Shown one piece after another: positions 9,976 to 18,722 of a stretch of DNA of 64,000 nucleotides. Location of the stretch: positions 1,299,299 to 1,363,298 of the forward strand of contig NZ_SJPV01000001.1 of the NCBI RefSeq assembly GCF_007860135.1, written 5' to 3'. Position numbers and translations under genes: made by a program. The stretch is from Novipirellula artificiosorum (GTDB taxonomy: Bacteria > Planctomycetota > Planctomycetia > Pirellulales > Pirellulaceae). Numbering within the stretch: position 1 is the stretch's first letter; every line of letters begins with the position of its first letter. The notes below the pieces were generated by a model that was given only the letters and a program-made list of their open reading frames with translations, did not search any database and had not been told where the DNA came from.

Positions 9976-10800
9976 GTGGGCACCCACCTCTCTCGCCTCC
10001 CGCTGTCATTCGCCTTCACGACCGTGCTCTTGATTGCGGGCCAAGCGGTTGCGCAGGAGGAACGCGAGATCGAGACCGACCGCGATTCGTTTACGCCAGC
10101 CCTATCGACGGTGGAACAAGGTCGGGTCATGGTCGAGGCGGCCTATACGTTTGTTGATAACTCGGGTGTCGCTGAATCGCACAGTTTTCCGGAACTCTTG
10201 CTACGCTACGGTTTAACCGAGAATATCGAGTTGCGTTTTGGATCCAACTATGAAATCGGGGGCGAACCCAATGCGACCTCTGGCAGCGGAGGATTTGATA
10301 TCGGTGAAGCGTTTGAGACGGAGCCAGGTGCATTAGAAGAAGAAGCGAAAGTGACTTATGGCTTCAAGGTGCTGTTGCTTGAGCAACATGGTTGGGTACC
10401 GTTGAGCAATTTCACGTTGATGGGCGCTACCCCCACGAGCGGAAAGGAAACAGCGTCTCGAATGATCGCAAGCTACACGTTCGGATGGGATTTCAATAAT
10501 GAGTGGGAGTGGGCATCGGCAATTCGATACGGGTTCATCGGTGCCAGTGAGGATTCGTTCAACAGCTGGGCTCCCTCGACGGTCATTCGGGTCCCTGTTA
10601 GCGAGCGAGTGAAGCTTCACGCGGAGTATTTTGGCATCTTCACCGATGGTGCCGAGTCGGAAACCACGAAGCATTTCTTCAGCCCAGGTGTCCACTACCT
10701 GATCACCAAGGATCTCGAAGTCGGGGTTCGCGCCGGTTGGGGACTGAACGACCAATCGGCCGATTTTTTCTCGAACGTTGGTTTCGGTTGGCAGTTCTAA
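9976..10800 (+). CDS. Outer-membrane beta-barrel-like protein, phenol MetA-pathway transporter family
   Basis: The frame opens at ATG 9853, overlapping the DUF502 stop. The first ~41 residues from there look non-coding in character and precede the signal peptide, so I prefer GTG 9976, which has AAAGG nine bases upstream and gives 274 aa. The signal peptide (LPLSFAFTTVLLIAGQAVAQ) is followed by EIETDRDSFTPALSTVEQGR, then alternating strands such as ENIELRFGSNYEIGG, SYTFGWDF and VKLHAEYFGIF, ending in an aromatic residue (FGWQF), as outer-membrane barrels do. The start region (DRDSFTPA..TVEQGRVMVEAAY) resembles proteins annotated as putative MetA-pathway transporters. Substrate unknown. An unusually good AGGAGG at 9933-9938 lacks an ATG/GTG at the right distance. 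Confidence 0.75.
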   Translation: MGTHLSRLPLSFAFTTVLLIAGQAVAQEEREIETDRDSFTPALSTVEQGRVMVEAAYTFVDNSGVAESHSFPELLLRYGLTENIELRFGSNYEIGGEPNATSGSGGFDIGEAFETEPGALEEEAKVTYGFKVLLLEQHGWVPLSNFTLMGATPTSGKETASRMIASYTFGWDFNNEWEWASAIRYGFIGASEDSFNSWAPSTVIRVPVSERVKLHAEYFGIFTDGAESETTKHFFSPGVHYLITKDLEVGVRAGWGLNDQSADFFSNVGFGWQF

Positions 10801-11059
10801 AGAATCCGGCGATCCCCTCATGCGGCGAGAGCTCAATAACTCGTGCGAAATCGTTGGCGATTTTGATGGGCAGCGCTGCACACGCTTAACGAGTCGTTAT
10901 AATGCCAGTCCAGTGCCGGGCCTATGACTAGCCCAATAGGCGTTTGCCACCTCAGGCACCCCTTGTCCAAATGCCGCAAGCTGCGGTGATTCCAGCCGGA
11001 CGGATGCTCGGCCCCATCGACCCCTCTTCGAGACACGCTGACACAGAATAGGTTTGCAA

Positions 11060-12007
11060 ATGCGATCAACCAGGATGCGATTTTTCGTTGCCATTTTTTC
11101 GATGGCCATTCCCCTCGCCGGGCTATCGGCCGATGATTCCAGCGGTGATTCGAGTGTGATCCGCGAGATTCAAGCCTACGTGGAGGCCTTCAATGCCGAA
11201 GATGCGGCAAAGGTCGAATCGATGTGGGCTGAGAATGCCACTCACATGGATCATGAACTCAATCAGCGAACGGACGGGCGAGCTGCGATCATGGCAGATA
11301 TTGCCGCGGTGTTTGATCTTCCAGAGCCTGTGACGCTATCGGGATCCGTCGACAATGTGCGGATGGTCACCGATTCCGTGGCGAGCATCGACGGCAAAAT
11401 CAACGTGACCGTCGGGGATTTTGAGCCAACAACCAACAAGTTCTCGGCGATCTTGACCAAGCAGGACGAAAAATGGGTGATTGACTCGATGGAAGAGATG
11501 TCGGTGCCTTCGCCGGTGTCTGCTGCCGCGGCCCTCTCAAAACTTGATTGGCTGATCGGGTCTTGGCAAGACGCTTCCGGTGAGATGCGTGTTCGCTGTT
11601 CGGTGAAACGAGCCATCGGCGGCTCGTTCCTGGTCCGATCGTTCGAAGCCTCGGCGGATGACGAGGCGGTTGCGCAAAGTACGCAGGTGATCGGCTGGGA
11701 CCCACGACTTGGCCAGTTTCGATCGTGGACGTTTGATGCTGACGGATCCTTCGGTGAGGGGGTTTGGAGCGAGAATGGTGGGCAATGGCTGATCAAATCG
11801 GCGCAAGTGCTCGCTGATGGTCAGACCGCATCCGGCACCTTTGTGATGACTCCGCAAGATAGCGATCACTTTGCGATCGAGTTGATCGGGCGAACCATCG
11901 AGGGCGAGTTGCAGCCGTCTTCCCCCGAAGTGACGGTGTCACGCGTCGGTTCTTCGGATGAGGCGGACGATTCGACGACGACTACGGAACCATCATCGGG
12001 GCAATGA
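11060..12007 (+). CDS. Exported NTF2-like (SgcJ/DUF4440-type) protein
   Basis: The 315-aa protein begins with a signal peptide (MRFFVAIFSMAIPLAGLSAD; an alternative ATG lies at 11075). Residues ~30-150 have an NTF2/SnoaL-like pattern: IREIQAYVEAFNAEDAAKVE, MWAENATHMDHE, RAAIMADIAAVFD, KFSAILTKQDEKWVIDSMEE. The second half (~160-290; LDWLIGSWQDASGE, then GGSFLVRSFEA, IGWDPRLGQFRSWTFDADG, FGEGVWSE) is a lipocalin-like exported domain frequent in planctomycetes. The tail is Ser/Thr/Asp-rich. No catalytic residues can be named. The next gene's ATG overlaps its stop by 4 bp, implying translational coupling. Confidence 0.8.
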   Translation: MRSTRMRFFVAIFSMAIPLAGLSADDSSGDSSVIREIQAYVEAFNAEDAAKVESMWAENATHMDHELNQRTDGRAAIMADIAAVFDLPEPVTLSGSVDNVRMVTDSVASIDGKINVTVGDFEPTTNKFSAILTKQDEKWVIDSMEEMSVPSPVSAAAALSKLDWLIGSWQDASGEMRVRCSVKRAIGGSFLVRSFEASADDEAVAQSTQVIGWDPRLGQFRSWTFDADGSFGEGVWSENGGQWLIKSAQVLADGQTASGTFVMTPQDSDHFAIELIGRTIEGELQPSSPEVTVSRVGSSDEADDSTTTTEPSSGQ

Positions 12008-14184
12008 AGATGAAGAAAATACTAATTTGTGTTTGTATGGTTGCGTCGTTTTGCATGACGGACGCATCCGATTCGTGTGCGGGTGGGTTCAAAGGTGGCG
12101 GCGGACGTGGCGGTGGCGGTGGCCGCAGTTTTGGAGGCGGCGGCGGTCGCCCATCGAGCATGCCGCATATGGGAGGCGGATCCCGTCCCTCGGTTTCCCG
12201 TCCCTCGGTTTCCCGTCCCTCGATGTCTCGACCCTCGGTTTCGCGGCCGACGACATCACGGCCTAGCATGAGTCGACCCTCGACAAGCCGCCCGAGTTTT
12301 GGGGGGACGGGTTCGAGTCGTCCAAGTATTTCTGGGTCGCGCCCCAGCTTTCCCTCAAGCAGCAGTCGTCCCAGCACAAGGCCCAGTACGCGGCCAAGCC
12401 TGGGGGGCGGCGGTCTTGGCGACGGGTTGACCGGTGGCTTGAAGCCGTCCACACGCCCGTCCACCCGCCCGTCCACTTCCAACCGGCCTTCAACGTTGCC
12501 GGGCAACCTAGCGGGCGGCAATCTGGGAGCCACTCGCCCGGGCGGAAGCCGGCCGAGTGGCGGATTGGGAAGCAATCGGCCCACAACCTTGCCGGGTAAC
12601 AAACCAAGCTTTCCGAGTTTAGGTGGCGGGGGCCGTCCCTCGACACGGCCTGGTGGCAGTGTGGATCGTCCGTCGAGCGGTGAACTTGGCGACTTTCTTG
12701 GCATCGGCGGTGGGATTCGCCCTGGTGGAAACCGTCCAACGACGCTGCCGGGTAACGTCAAACCCAATCGCCCCGGCCTTGCCGACCGACCCTCGACGCT
12801 GCCGGCCCGACCTGGCGATGGGATTCTGCCCGGTGGAAATCGTCCCGGTGGGGGCGATTCCCCTACGACGCTGCCTGGAAATATCCGACCCAATCGCCCG
12901 GATATTGCCGACCGACCCTCGACGCTGCCGGCCCGACCTGGCGATGGGATTCTGCCCGGTGGAAATCGTCCCGGTGGGGGCGATTCCCCGACGACGCTGC
13001 CTGGAAATATCCGACCCAATCGCCCGGATATTGCCGACCGCCCCACGACCCTGCCGGCCCGACCTGGCGACGGAAATCGTCCCGGGCGTCCAGACCGGCC
13101 CAATCTTCCTGGCATCGGTGCGGGGATTGGCGCAGGCATTGGCGCTGGCATTGGAAACAACATCGGCAGCGGAAATAACAACAACATTTCGATCGGCAAC
13201 AACCGTCCCAGTATTCGCCCAGGCACGCCTGGACGCCCAGGATGGAACGATCGTCCCATCAATATCGGGAACCTCAATGTTGGGAACAATGTGATCAACA
13301 ACCGCCCCTCTTGGGTCAACATCGATCGCAACCAGTTCAACAATATGCAAAACCGCTGGGGAAACCAGATTGGTGGTCTGCATGGTTGGGCCCAAACGCG
13401 CCCGGGACGGGTAGGCTATTGGAACGGCTGGGCCAACGGGGTTCGGTTCGGCTGGAATTCACACCAATACCACCACAATTGGTTCTGTGGTGATTGGTGG
13501 AATCGTCACCCGGGTGGGCTGTGCCGTTGGCATTACTACCATCAATTCAACAACTACCCTTGGGGCTATTGGTGGCGTCGCCCGACTTGGGCCGTCGCAT
13601 CCAGTTGGTTCACCTGGCCGGCACCTCAGGCGGTTTGGTCGGAGCCAATTTATTATGATTATGGAACCGGTGGGAACGTCGTCTACAACGAGGACAACGT
13701 TTACATCAATGGCGAGCAGGTGGCGACGGCGGATCAGTTTGCCGAGAGTGCAGCTGCTCTGGCAACCGTACAGCCACCGGAATCCGAAGAGGCTGCGGAA
13801 CAGGCCGAATGGTTGCCGCTGGGCACGTTCGCCTTGTCGATGAGCGAGTCGGACAAGGAACCCACGAACATCGTTCAATTGGCCGTCGATAAATCGGGTG
13901 TCATTTCAGGCACGTTGTACAACCGCGATACCGATGAGTCCCATGCCATTCAAGGACGTGTCGACAAGGACACGCAACGGGTTGCGTTCCGCGTCGGCGA
14001 AACCGACACGATCGCTGCGGAAACCGGACTGTATAACCTGACCCAAGATGAAGCCCCGTTGTTGGTCCATTTTGGAACAGAGAAAACAGAGAATTACCTG
14101 CTCGTCCGCTTGGACCAGCCCGAGGACGATGCCGCGGAAGCGGGGGACGATTCGGCCGACAACGCCGAGAGTTCCACCGATTAG
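12004..14184 (+). CDS. Exported Pro/Arg/Ser/Gly repeat protein with conserved C-terminal domain
   Basis: ATG 12004 overlaps the preceding stop as ATGA. After a signal peptide (MKMKKILICVCMVASFCMTD), residues ~28-50 are Gly-rich. A long disordered region follows, built of SRPSV/SRPST pentamers and longer TLPGN...RPNRP...ADRP units, including near-identical 126-bp DNA repeats. Residues ~395-560 are rich in Asn, Trp and Tyr (NRPSWVNIDRNQFNNMQNRW, WWNRHPGG, HYYHQFNNYPWGYWWRRPTW). A folded domain of about 105 residues follows (LPLGTFALSMSESD...GVISGTLYNRDTDESHAIQG) before an acidic tail. It is probably a cell-surface or extracellular matrix protein; function unknown. The large antisense frame is a low-complexity shadow. 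Confidence 0.85.
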   Translation: MKMKKILICVCMVASFCMTDASDSCAGGFKGGGGRGGGGGRSFGGGGGRPSSMPHMGGGSRPSVSRPSVSRPSMSRPSVSRPTTSRPSMSRPSTSRPSFGGTGSSRPSISGSRPSFPSSSSRPSTRPSTRPSLGGGGLGDGLTGGLKPSTRPSTRPSTSNRPSTLPGNLAGGNLGATRPGGSRPSGGLGSNRPTTLPGNKPSFPSLGGGGRPSTRPGGSVDRPSSGELGDFLGIGGGIRPGGNRPTTLPGNVKPNRPGLADRPSTLPARPGDGILPGGNRPGGGDSPTTLPGNIRPNRPDIADRPSTLPARPGDGILPGGNRPGGGDSPTTLPGNIRPNRPDIADRPTTLPARPGDGNRPGRPDRPNLPGIGAGIGAGIGAGIGNNIGSGNNNNISIGNNRPSIRPGTPGRPGWNDRPINIGNLNVGNNVINNRPSWVNIDRNQFNNMQNRWGNQIGGLHGWAQTRPGRVGYWNGWANGVRFGWNSHQYHHNWFCGDWWNRHPGGLCRWHYYHQFNNYPWGYWWRRPTWAVASSWFTWPAPQAVWSEPIYYDYGTGGNVVYNEDNVYINGEQVATADQFAESAAALATVQPPESEEAAEQAEWLPLGTFALSMSESDKEPTNIVQLAVDKSGVISGTLYNRDTDESHAIQGRVDKDTQRVAFRVGETDTIAAETGLYNLTQDEAPLLVHFGTEKTENYLLVRLDQPEDDAAEAGDDSADNAESSTD
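12181..12240 (+). repeat. 15-bp coding tandem repeats (SRPSV pentamers)
   Basis: TCCCGTCCCTCGGTT occurs in tandem with small changes, giving Ser-Arg-Pro-Ser-Val/Met units inside the repeat protein. Confidence 0.8.
12739..13085 (+). repeat. 126-bp coding tandem repeats
   Basis: GCCGACCG marks equivalent points at 12781, 12907 and 13033, exactly 126 bp apart. The second and third units are nearly identical at the DNA level (42 aa per unit, containing GDGILPGGNRPGGGDSPTTL), which points to recent duplication. Confidence 0.85.
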
Positions 14185-14267
14185 CCGTTGTCGCTTCACG
14201 CCGTAGCGACGTTGCTTTGTCTCGTTGCTGCGGCCTTTTTTTTATTGGCAAGCTATTGGATCACGCT

Positions 14268-15635
14268 ATGTGCCACTCTCTGAGTTCTTGTCGCCTGATG
14301 ATGGCGCTTTCGGTTTTTGTTTTGGGGACCGCTCCGACCGCCTTCGCCCAAGACCCACTCCACTCGTGGAACGAGGGATCCGCAAAGGCCGCGATCCTTG
14401 ATTTCGTCGACAAAACCACGGCGGAAGACTCGGACGATTTTGTCGCGGTCGAGGACCGCATCGCGGTCTTTGACAACGACGGCACGCTTTGGCCCGAGAA
14501 CCCGCTACCTTTCCAACTCATCTTTGCGATTGACGAACTCAAGCGACTTGCGCCGAAGCATCCCGAATGGAAACAAGACAAGCTGCTTGCTGCCGCATTG
14601 TCGGGTGACGTCGCAACGCTAAAAGAGGACGTGATGGGGTCGCTGAAGCAGCTTCTCATCGCCACGCATAGCGGGATCACAACGGACCAGTTCAATCAGC
14701 GAGTCGAAGATTGGATGGCAACCGCCAAGCATCCACGATTCGACCGTCACTACACCGATTTGGTCTACCAGCCGATGCTTGAGGTGTTGGTTTATTTGCG
14801 TGCAAACGGGTACCGAACCTTCATTGTTTCGGGCGGGGGTGCCGACTTCATGCGAGTTTGGGCGGATCAGACCTACGGAATTCCCTCCGAACAGACGATT
14901 GGATCGATCGGCGAGGTGAAGTTTGAAATTCGCGATGGCGTTCCTGTTTTAATCAAACAAGCTGCGATCAGCTTCATTGACGACAAAGAGGGAAAGCCTG
15001 TCGCGATCCATCGTCAAGTTGGACGTCGGCCTGTTGTCGCATTTGGCAACTCCGACGGGGATAAGGCAATGTTAGAGTGGACCACGATGGCCCGTTCTCC
15101 GAGCCTTGGTGTGATCGTCCACCACACCGATGCCGAACGTGAGTACGCTTACGACAAGTCCCCCCAAAGCAGTGGCAAACTCATCGAGGCTTTGGCGGAT
15201 GCTCCCAAACGAGGCTGGGTTGTGGTCGACATGGCGAAGGACTGGAATCAAGTTTTCCCTGACGAGAATGCACCCAGTGCAGGAGCTGCAGCAAGAATGG
15301 ATTTGGCGGGAACGAATTGGTTGGTCGAAGACATCGCGGGTCGCGGCGTGATCGACCGAGCCCAAACCACGATCGAGTTCAGTGAAGACGGCACGGTATC
15401 GGGAAACACGGCGGTGAATCGTTATTCCGGCAAGGTGTCGATCAAGGGTGACTCGATCGATTTTGGCCCCCTGATCACGACGCGCCGTGCCGGACCGCCC
15501 GCGGTGATGGACCAAGAACAAAAATTCTTGGCCGCGATGGAGCGAGTCAAACGTGTCCGCGTTGACGAGAATGGCTTGCTGCACTTCGGCGGTGAGGATG
15601 GCGAAGCCGTGATTCGAGCATCCAAAATTCAATAG
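14268..15635 (+). CDS. Exported HAD-family phosphatase with C-terminal META (HslJ-like) domain
   Basis: ATG 14268 opens a signal peptide (MMALSVFVLGTAPTAFAQDP); the frame extends 17 codons further upstream without a signal. The HAD core shows motif I as FDNDGTLW, motif II in FIVSGGGADFMR, and motif III as FGNSDGDKAML, so a phosphoserine-phosphatase-like hydrolase with Asp nucleophile is expected, acting outside the cytoplasm. Residues ~345-455 (LAGTNWLVEDIAG, TTIEFSEDGTVSGNTAVNRY, QEQKFLAAMERV) match the META/HslJ lipoprotein-type domain. The two-domain combination is unusual to me. Substrate unknown. It lies before, and may be co-transcribed with, the sulfatase 108 bp downstream. Confidence 0.88.
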   Translation: MCHSLSSCRLMMALSVFVLGTAPTAFAQDPLHSWNEGSAKAAILDFVDKTTAEDSDDFVAVEDRIAVFDNDGTLWPENPLPFQLIFAIDELKRLAPKHPEWKQDKLLAAALSGDVATLKEDVMGSLKQLLIATHSGITTDQFNQRVEDWMATAKHPRFDRHYTDLVYQPMLEVLVYLRANGYRTFIVSGGGADFMRVWADQTYGIPSEQTIGSIGEVKFEIRDGVPVLIKQAAISFIDDKEGKPVAIHRQVGRRPVVAFGNSDGDKAMLEWTTMARSPSLGVIVHHTDAEREYAYDKSPQSSGKLIEALADAPKRGWVVVDMAKDWNQVFPDENAPSAGAAARMDLAGTNWLVEDIAGRGVIDRAQTTIEFSEDGTVSGNTAVNRYSGKVSIKGDSIDFGPLITTRRAGPPAVMDQEQKFLAAMERVKRVRVDENGLLHFGGEDGEAVIRASKIQ

Positions 15636-15743
15636 CGTGACGACGACACGCTGACAGACTGAGAATGCGTCGCAGAGCTGGTTCGGGGTGGCTCCGTGTT
15701 TCGCTTTTTTCTAGACGACCTCGTTTTGTTTCAGGAATCGACT

Positions 15744-17300
15744 ATGAGCTATTTTTCGTGGAAAACGGTTTCCACGGCGTTTGTCGCCATCTGCGTCATC
15801 GCCTCCTCCGCGGCCAGAGCGGACGAGAAGCGTCCGAACATCGTGATCATTTGGGGAGATGACGTTGGGCGTTCCAACGTCAGTGCCTACACCCAAGGCA
15901 TGATGGGCTATCGGACGCCGAACATCGATCGTGTCGCTCGCGAAGGCATGTTGTTCACGGATTACTATGCCGAACAGAGCTGTACCGCCGGACGAGCCTC
16001 GTTCATCATGGGCCAACACGGGATGCGAACCGGATTGACGAAAGTGGGTTTGCCCGGTGCCGCATTGGGAATGCGACAAGAAGACCCAACGATCGCGGGT
16101 CTCTTAAAACCACTCGGTTATGCGACGGGTCAGTTCGGTAAGAACCATCTTGGTGACCGCGATGAAATGTTGCCAACCAACAATGGTTTTGATGAATTCT
16201 ATGGGAACCTGTATCACCTCAATGCCGAGGAAGAACCAGAGCATCCCGACTACCCGAAGGACCCTGAGTTCCGCAAAAAATATGGACCGCGGGGCGTCCT
16301 TCACTCATTCGCCGATGGCCGTATCGAAGACACGGGACCGTTGACCCGCAAGCGAATGGAAACGATCGATGATGACGTCGCCGATCGCGCGGCGGACTTC
16401 ATGGAGCGGCAAACTAAAGCGGACAAGCCGTTCTTTGTCTGGGTGAACTTCACTCACATGCACTTCCGAACTCACGTCAAGCCGGAGAGCAAGGGCCAAT
16501 CGGGCCGCTGGATGGGTGAGTACGCGGACGCCATGATTGACCACGATAAGAACGTCGGCACGGTGCTCGACAAGATCGATGAACTCGGCATTGGCGACAA
16601 CACGTTTGTGATGTATAGCACCGACAATGGGCCGCACATGAACAGTTGGCCTGATGCAGCGATGACGCCGTTCCGCAACGAGAAGAACTCGAACTGGGAA
16701 GGGGCTTACCGAGTTCCCGCCATGGTCCGATACCCCGGCAAGATCAAGCCAGGCAGTGTCTCGAACGAGATCGTTTCCCACCTCGACTGGTTACCGACCC
16801 TCTTGGCAATGGCAGGCGAACCGAACATCAAAGAGAAACTTCTTGAAGGCCACAAAGCGATCGGTCGCGATTACAAGGTTCACCTTGATGGATACAACTT
16901 GCTGCCTTACTTAACAGGGGAAGAAGAAGAGTGCCCTCGAGAGTCGTTCATCTACGCGAACGATGACCAGCAAATTACGTCGCTTCGCTTCGACAATTGG
17001 AAACTCGTTTTCATGGAGCAACGTGCTGCGGGAACGCTGCAAATCTGGTCGGAACCCTTTGTTTCGCTACGATTGCCCAAGATGTTCAACCTGCGTCTTG
17101 ACCCCTACGAGCGAGCGGACATCACGTCCAACACCTACTATGACTGGGTTCTCGATCACGCGTTCCTACTCGTGCCCGCTCAAGACTACGTTGGAAACTT
17201 CCTCTCAACATTCAAGGATTTCCCACCACGCCAAAAAGCGGCCAGCTTCAATCTCGATGAGGTTCTGAAGAAGTTGCAAGAAGGCGGCGGGTCGAAGTAA
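15744..17300 (+). CDS. Secreted arylsulfatase (formylglycine-dependent)
   Basis: The 518-aa protein starts at ATG 15744, followed by a signal peptide ending near SSAARADE. The alkaline-phosphatase-superfamily sulfatase fold is clear: RPNIVIIWGDDVG carries the metal-binding Asp pair, and C80 in SCTAGR is the Cys converted to formylglycine (C-x-A-x-R variant). HMHFRTHVKPES and MYSTDNGPHMNSWP supply further active-site residues, with the late metal ligands in TDNG. NWEGAYRVPAMVRYPG is the usual conserved block before the C-terminal subdomain. It should hydrolyse sulfate esters in the periplasm or outside the cell and needs a formylglycine-generating enzyme or anaerobic maturase from elsewhere. 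Substrate cannot be inferred. Confidence 0.95.
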   Translation: MSYFSWKTVSTAFVAICVIASSAARADEKRPNIVIIWGDDVGRSNVSAYTQGMMGYRTPNIDRVAREGMLFTDYYAEQSCTAGRASFIMGQHGMRTGLTKVGLPGAALGMRQEDPTIAGLLKPLGYATGQFGKNHLGDRDEMLPTNNGFDEFYGNLYHLNAEEEPEHPDYPKDPEFRKKYGPRGVLHSFADGRIEDTGPLTRKRMETIDDDVADRAADFMERQTKADKPFFVWVNFTHMHFRTHVKPESKGQSGRWMGEYADAMIDHDKNVGTVLDKIDELGIGDNTFVMYSTDNGPHMNSWPDAAMTPFRNEKNSNWEGAYRVPAMVRYPGKIKPGSVSNEIVSHLDWLPTLLAMAGEPNIKEKLLEGHKAIGRDYKVHLDGYNLLPYLTGEEEECPRESFIYANDDQQITSLRFDNWKLVFMEQRAAGTLQIWSEPFVSLRLPKMFNLRLDPYERADITSNTYYDWVLDHAFLLVPAQDYVGNFLSTFKDFPPRQKAASFNLDEVLKKLQEGGGSK

Positions 17301-17318
17301 TTTTCTTGCCAGATCCCT

Positions 17319-17348
17319 ACGGCGTCGGTTCGCAGGAACCGACGCCGT
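17319..17348 (+). terminator. Perfect 13-bp hairpin after the sulfatase gene
   Basis: ACGGCGTCGGTTC pairs exactly with GAACCGACGCCGT around the loop GCAG. It lies 19 bases after the sulfatase stop and before the Bat operon. There is no long T-run, so it may be a factor-assisted terminator or mRNA-stabilising stem. Confidence 0.55.
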
Positions 17349-17466
17349 GTCTGCTCCGCCAATCCGGCTCCATGGCATCCGTGGGACGATCCGGTTTTGT
17401 TACAATGACATGCGGAGGATGTAAATCCCTTTCCCTCTGCAGCTCTTTTGACTTAAGGAACCAAGC

Positions 17467-17742
17467 ATGTCGGAACAACGCACCGCGGTGGAAGAACTGA
17501 TCCGCACCCTGAAACGTGAACGAGACGAACTGGCGCTGAAGATGCATTTGGCGAACATGGATGCGAAGGATGAGTATGAACGGTTGTCATCCAAGCTAGG
17601 TGAACTAAGCGATCAGTATGAACCGGTCAGCGATGCGGTAGAAGAAACCGCTGGCAACGTCTTTTCGGCGCTCAAACTCGCTGCCGAAGAAATGAAGGCC
17701 GGCTTTCACCGAGTCCGCAAAGCGATTTCTGAAGAAGGATGA
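17467..17742 (+). CDS. Small coiled-coil protein leading the MoxR operon
   Basis: This 91-aa protein is almost entirely charged helix (AVEELIRTLKRERDELALKM, EYERLSSKLGELSDQYEPV, AAEEMKAGFHRVRKAI). It has no signal peptide and no membrane segment. AAGGAACC lies six bases before the ATG. Its stop overlaps the moxR start (ATGA at 17739), so it is the first gene of the operon and its product may work with the MoxR ATPase. The family is not recognised by name; similar short helical proteins occur in planctomycetes. Confidence 0.8.
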   Translation: MSEQRTAVEELIRTLKRERDELALKMHLANMDAKDEYERLSSKLGELSDQYEPVSDAVEETAGNVFSALKLAAEEMKAGFHRVRKAISEEG

Positions 17743-18722
17743 TCGATAAGAAAATGACTTCGCGCGAACAACTACTCGAACTCCAGCGGCGGATGTCGTT
17801 GTCGATCATCGGCCAGGATCACGTGGTTGAACGCTTGCTTCTCACCTTGCTTTGCGACGGCAATGCCTTGCTTGAAGGCCTTCCGGGGCTTGCAAAGACC
17901 CGTGCGATCAAGACGTTGTCACAGAACTTGCAGTCAGACTTCAGCCGGATTCAGTTCACGCCCGATTTGCTGCCTTCGGATATCACGGGTGCCGAGATGT
18001 ACCTGGGCGAAGACGCAACCGAGCGTTTTCAGTTTCAGCCTGGCCCGATCTTCGGCAACCTGATTCTTGCCGACGAGATCAATCGGTCGCCCGCGAAAGT
18101 GCAAGCTGCCTTGCTCGAAGCGATGGAAGAACGCCAAGTCACGGTGGCTGGGAAAACTCACAAGATGCCGAAACTGTTTATGGTATTGGCAACGCAAAAC
18201 CCAATCGAACAAGAGGGAACCTATCCGCTGCCCGAAGCCCAGATGGACCGGTTTCTGATGCACATCACGATGACCTATCCCGATGACATATCGGAAAAGG
18301 CGATCGTACGGTTGGTTCGCAACGAATCATCGCAAGATGACGTAAAACAGCAAGCTCCGATCATCCCGCAACAAGCGGTCTTTGCGGCTCGTGGTGAGAT
18401 CCAACAAATTGGCATTTCCGACGCCATGGAAGATTACTTGGTTGCCATTGTCGCAGCGACGCGCCGTCCCGCCGAATGGGATTCGGATCTTGGCCGTTGG
18501 ATAAGCGTTGGGGCAAGTCCCCGTGGGTCGATTGGTCTCGACAAAGCCGCTCGTGCACATGCCTGGTTTCACGGTCGTGACCAAGTAGCACCTGATGACA
18601 TCCGAGCGATTGTGCATGATTGCTTGCGGCACCGCATCATCCTCAGCTACGAAGCCAACGCGGACGGCGTCACGGCTGACGAGGCGATTACGCAAATTCT
18701 CAAACTCGTCGCCGTGGCATGA
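17739..18722 (+). CDS. moxR: MoxR family AAA+ ATPase
   Basis: The 327-aa protein has the MoxR pattern. SIIGQDHVVERLLL leads into Walker A (EGLPGLAKT, with the usual GxxGxxKT form). FSRIQFTPDLLPSDITGAEM is the MoxR signature, Walker B is LILADEINRSPAKVQ, sensor 1 is FMVLATQNPIEQEGTYPLPE, and the C-terminal lid carries GASPRGSIGLDKAARAHA (sensor 2). MoxR ATPases act as chaperone-like helpers that activate or load metal into VWA proteins. It overlaps its neighbours by 4 bp on both sides, within the Bat operon. Cytoplasmic. Confidence 0.95.
   Translation: MIDKKMTSREQLLELQRRMSLSIIGQDHVVERLLLTLLCDGNALLEGLPGLAKTRAIKTLSQNLQSDFSRIQFTPDLLPSDITGAEMYLGEDATERFQFQPGPIFGNLILADEINRSPAKVQAALLEAMEERQVTVAGKTHKMPKLFMVLATQNPIEQEGTYPLPEAQMDRFLMHITMTYPDDISEKAIVRLVRNESSQDDVKQQAPIIPQQAVFAARGEIQQIGISDAMEDYLVAIVAATRRPAEWDSDLGRWISVGASPRGSIGLDKAARAHAWFHGRDQVAPDDIRAIVHDCLRHRIILSYEANADGVTADEAITQILKLVAVA

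Noticed and set aside
12181..13085. CRISPR array, suggested by regular repeats
   Set aside because: The repeats are coding, in frame and lack unique spacers of constant length.
11982..13343. 453-codon antisense frame over the repeat protein gene
   Set aside because: It is a Pro/Gly/Arg/Leu shadow of the low-complexity gene on the other strand, with no start context or domain.
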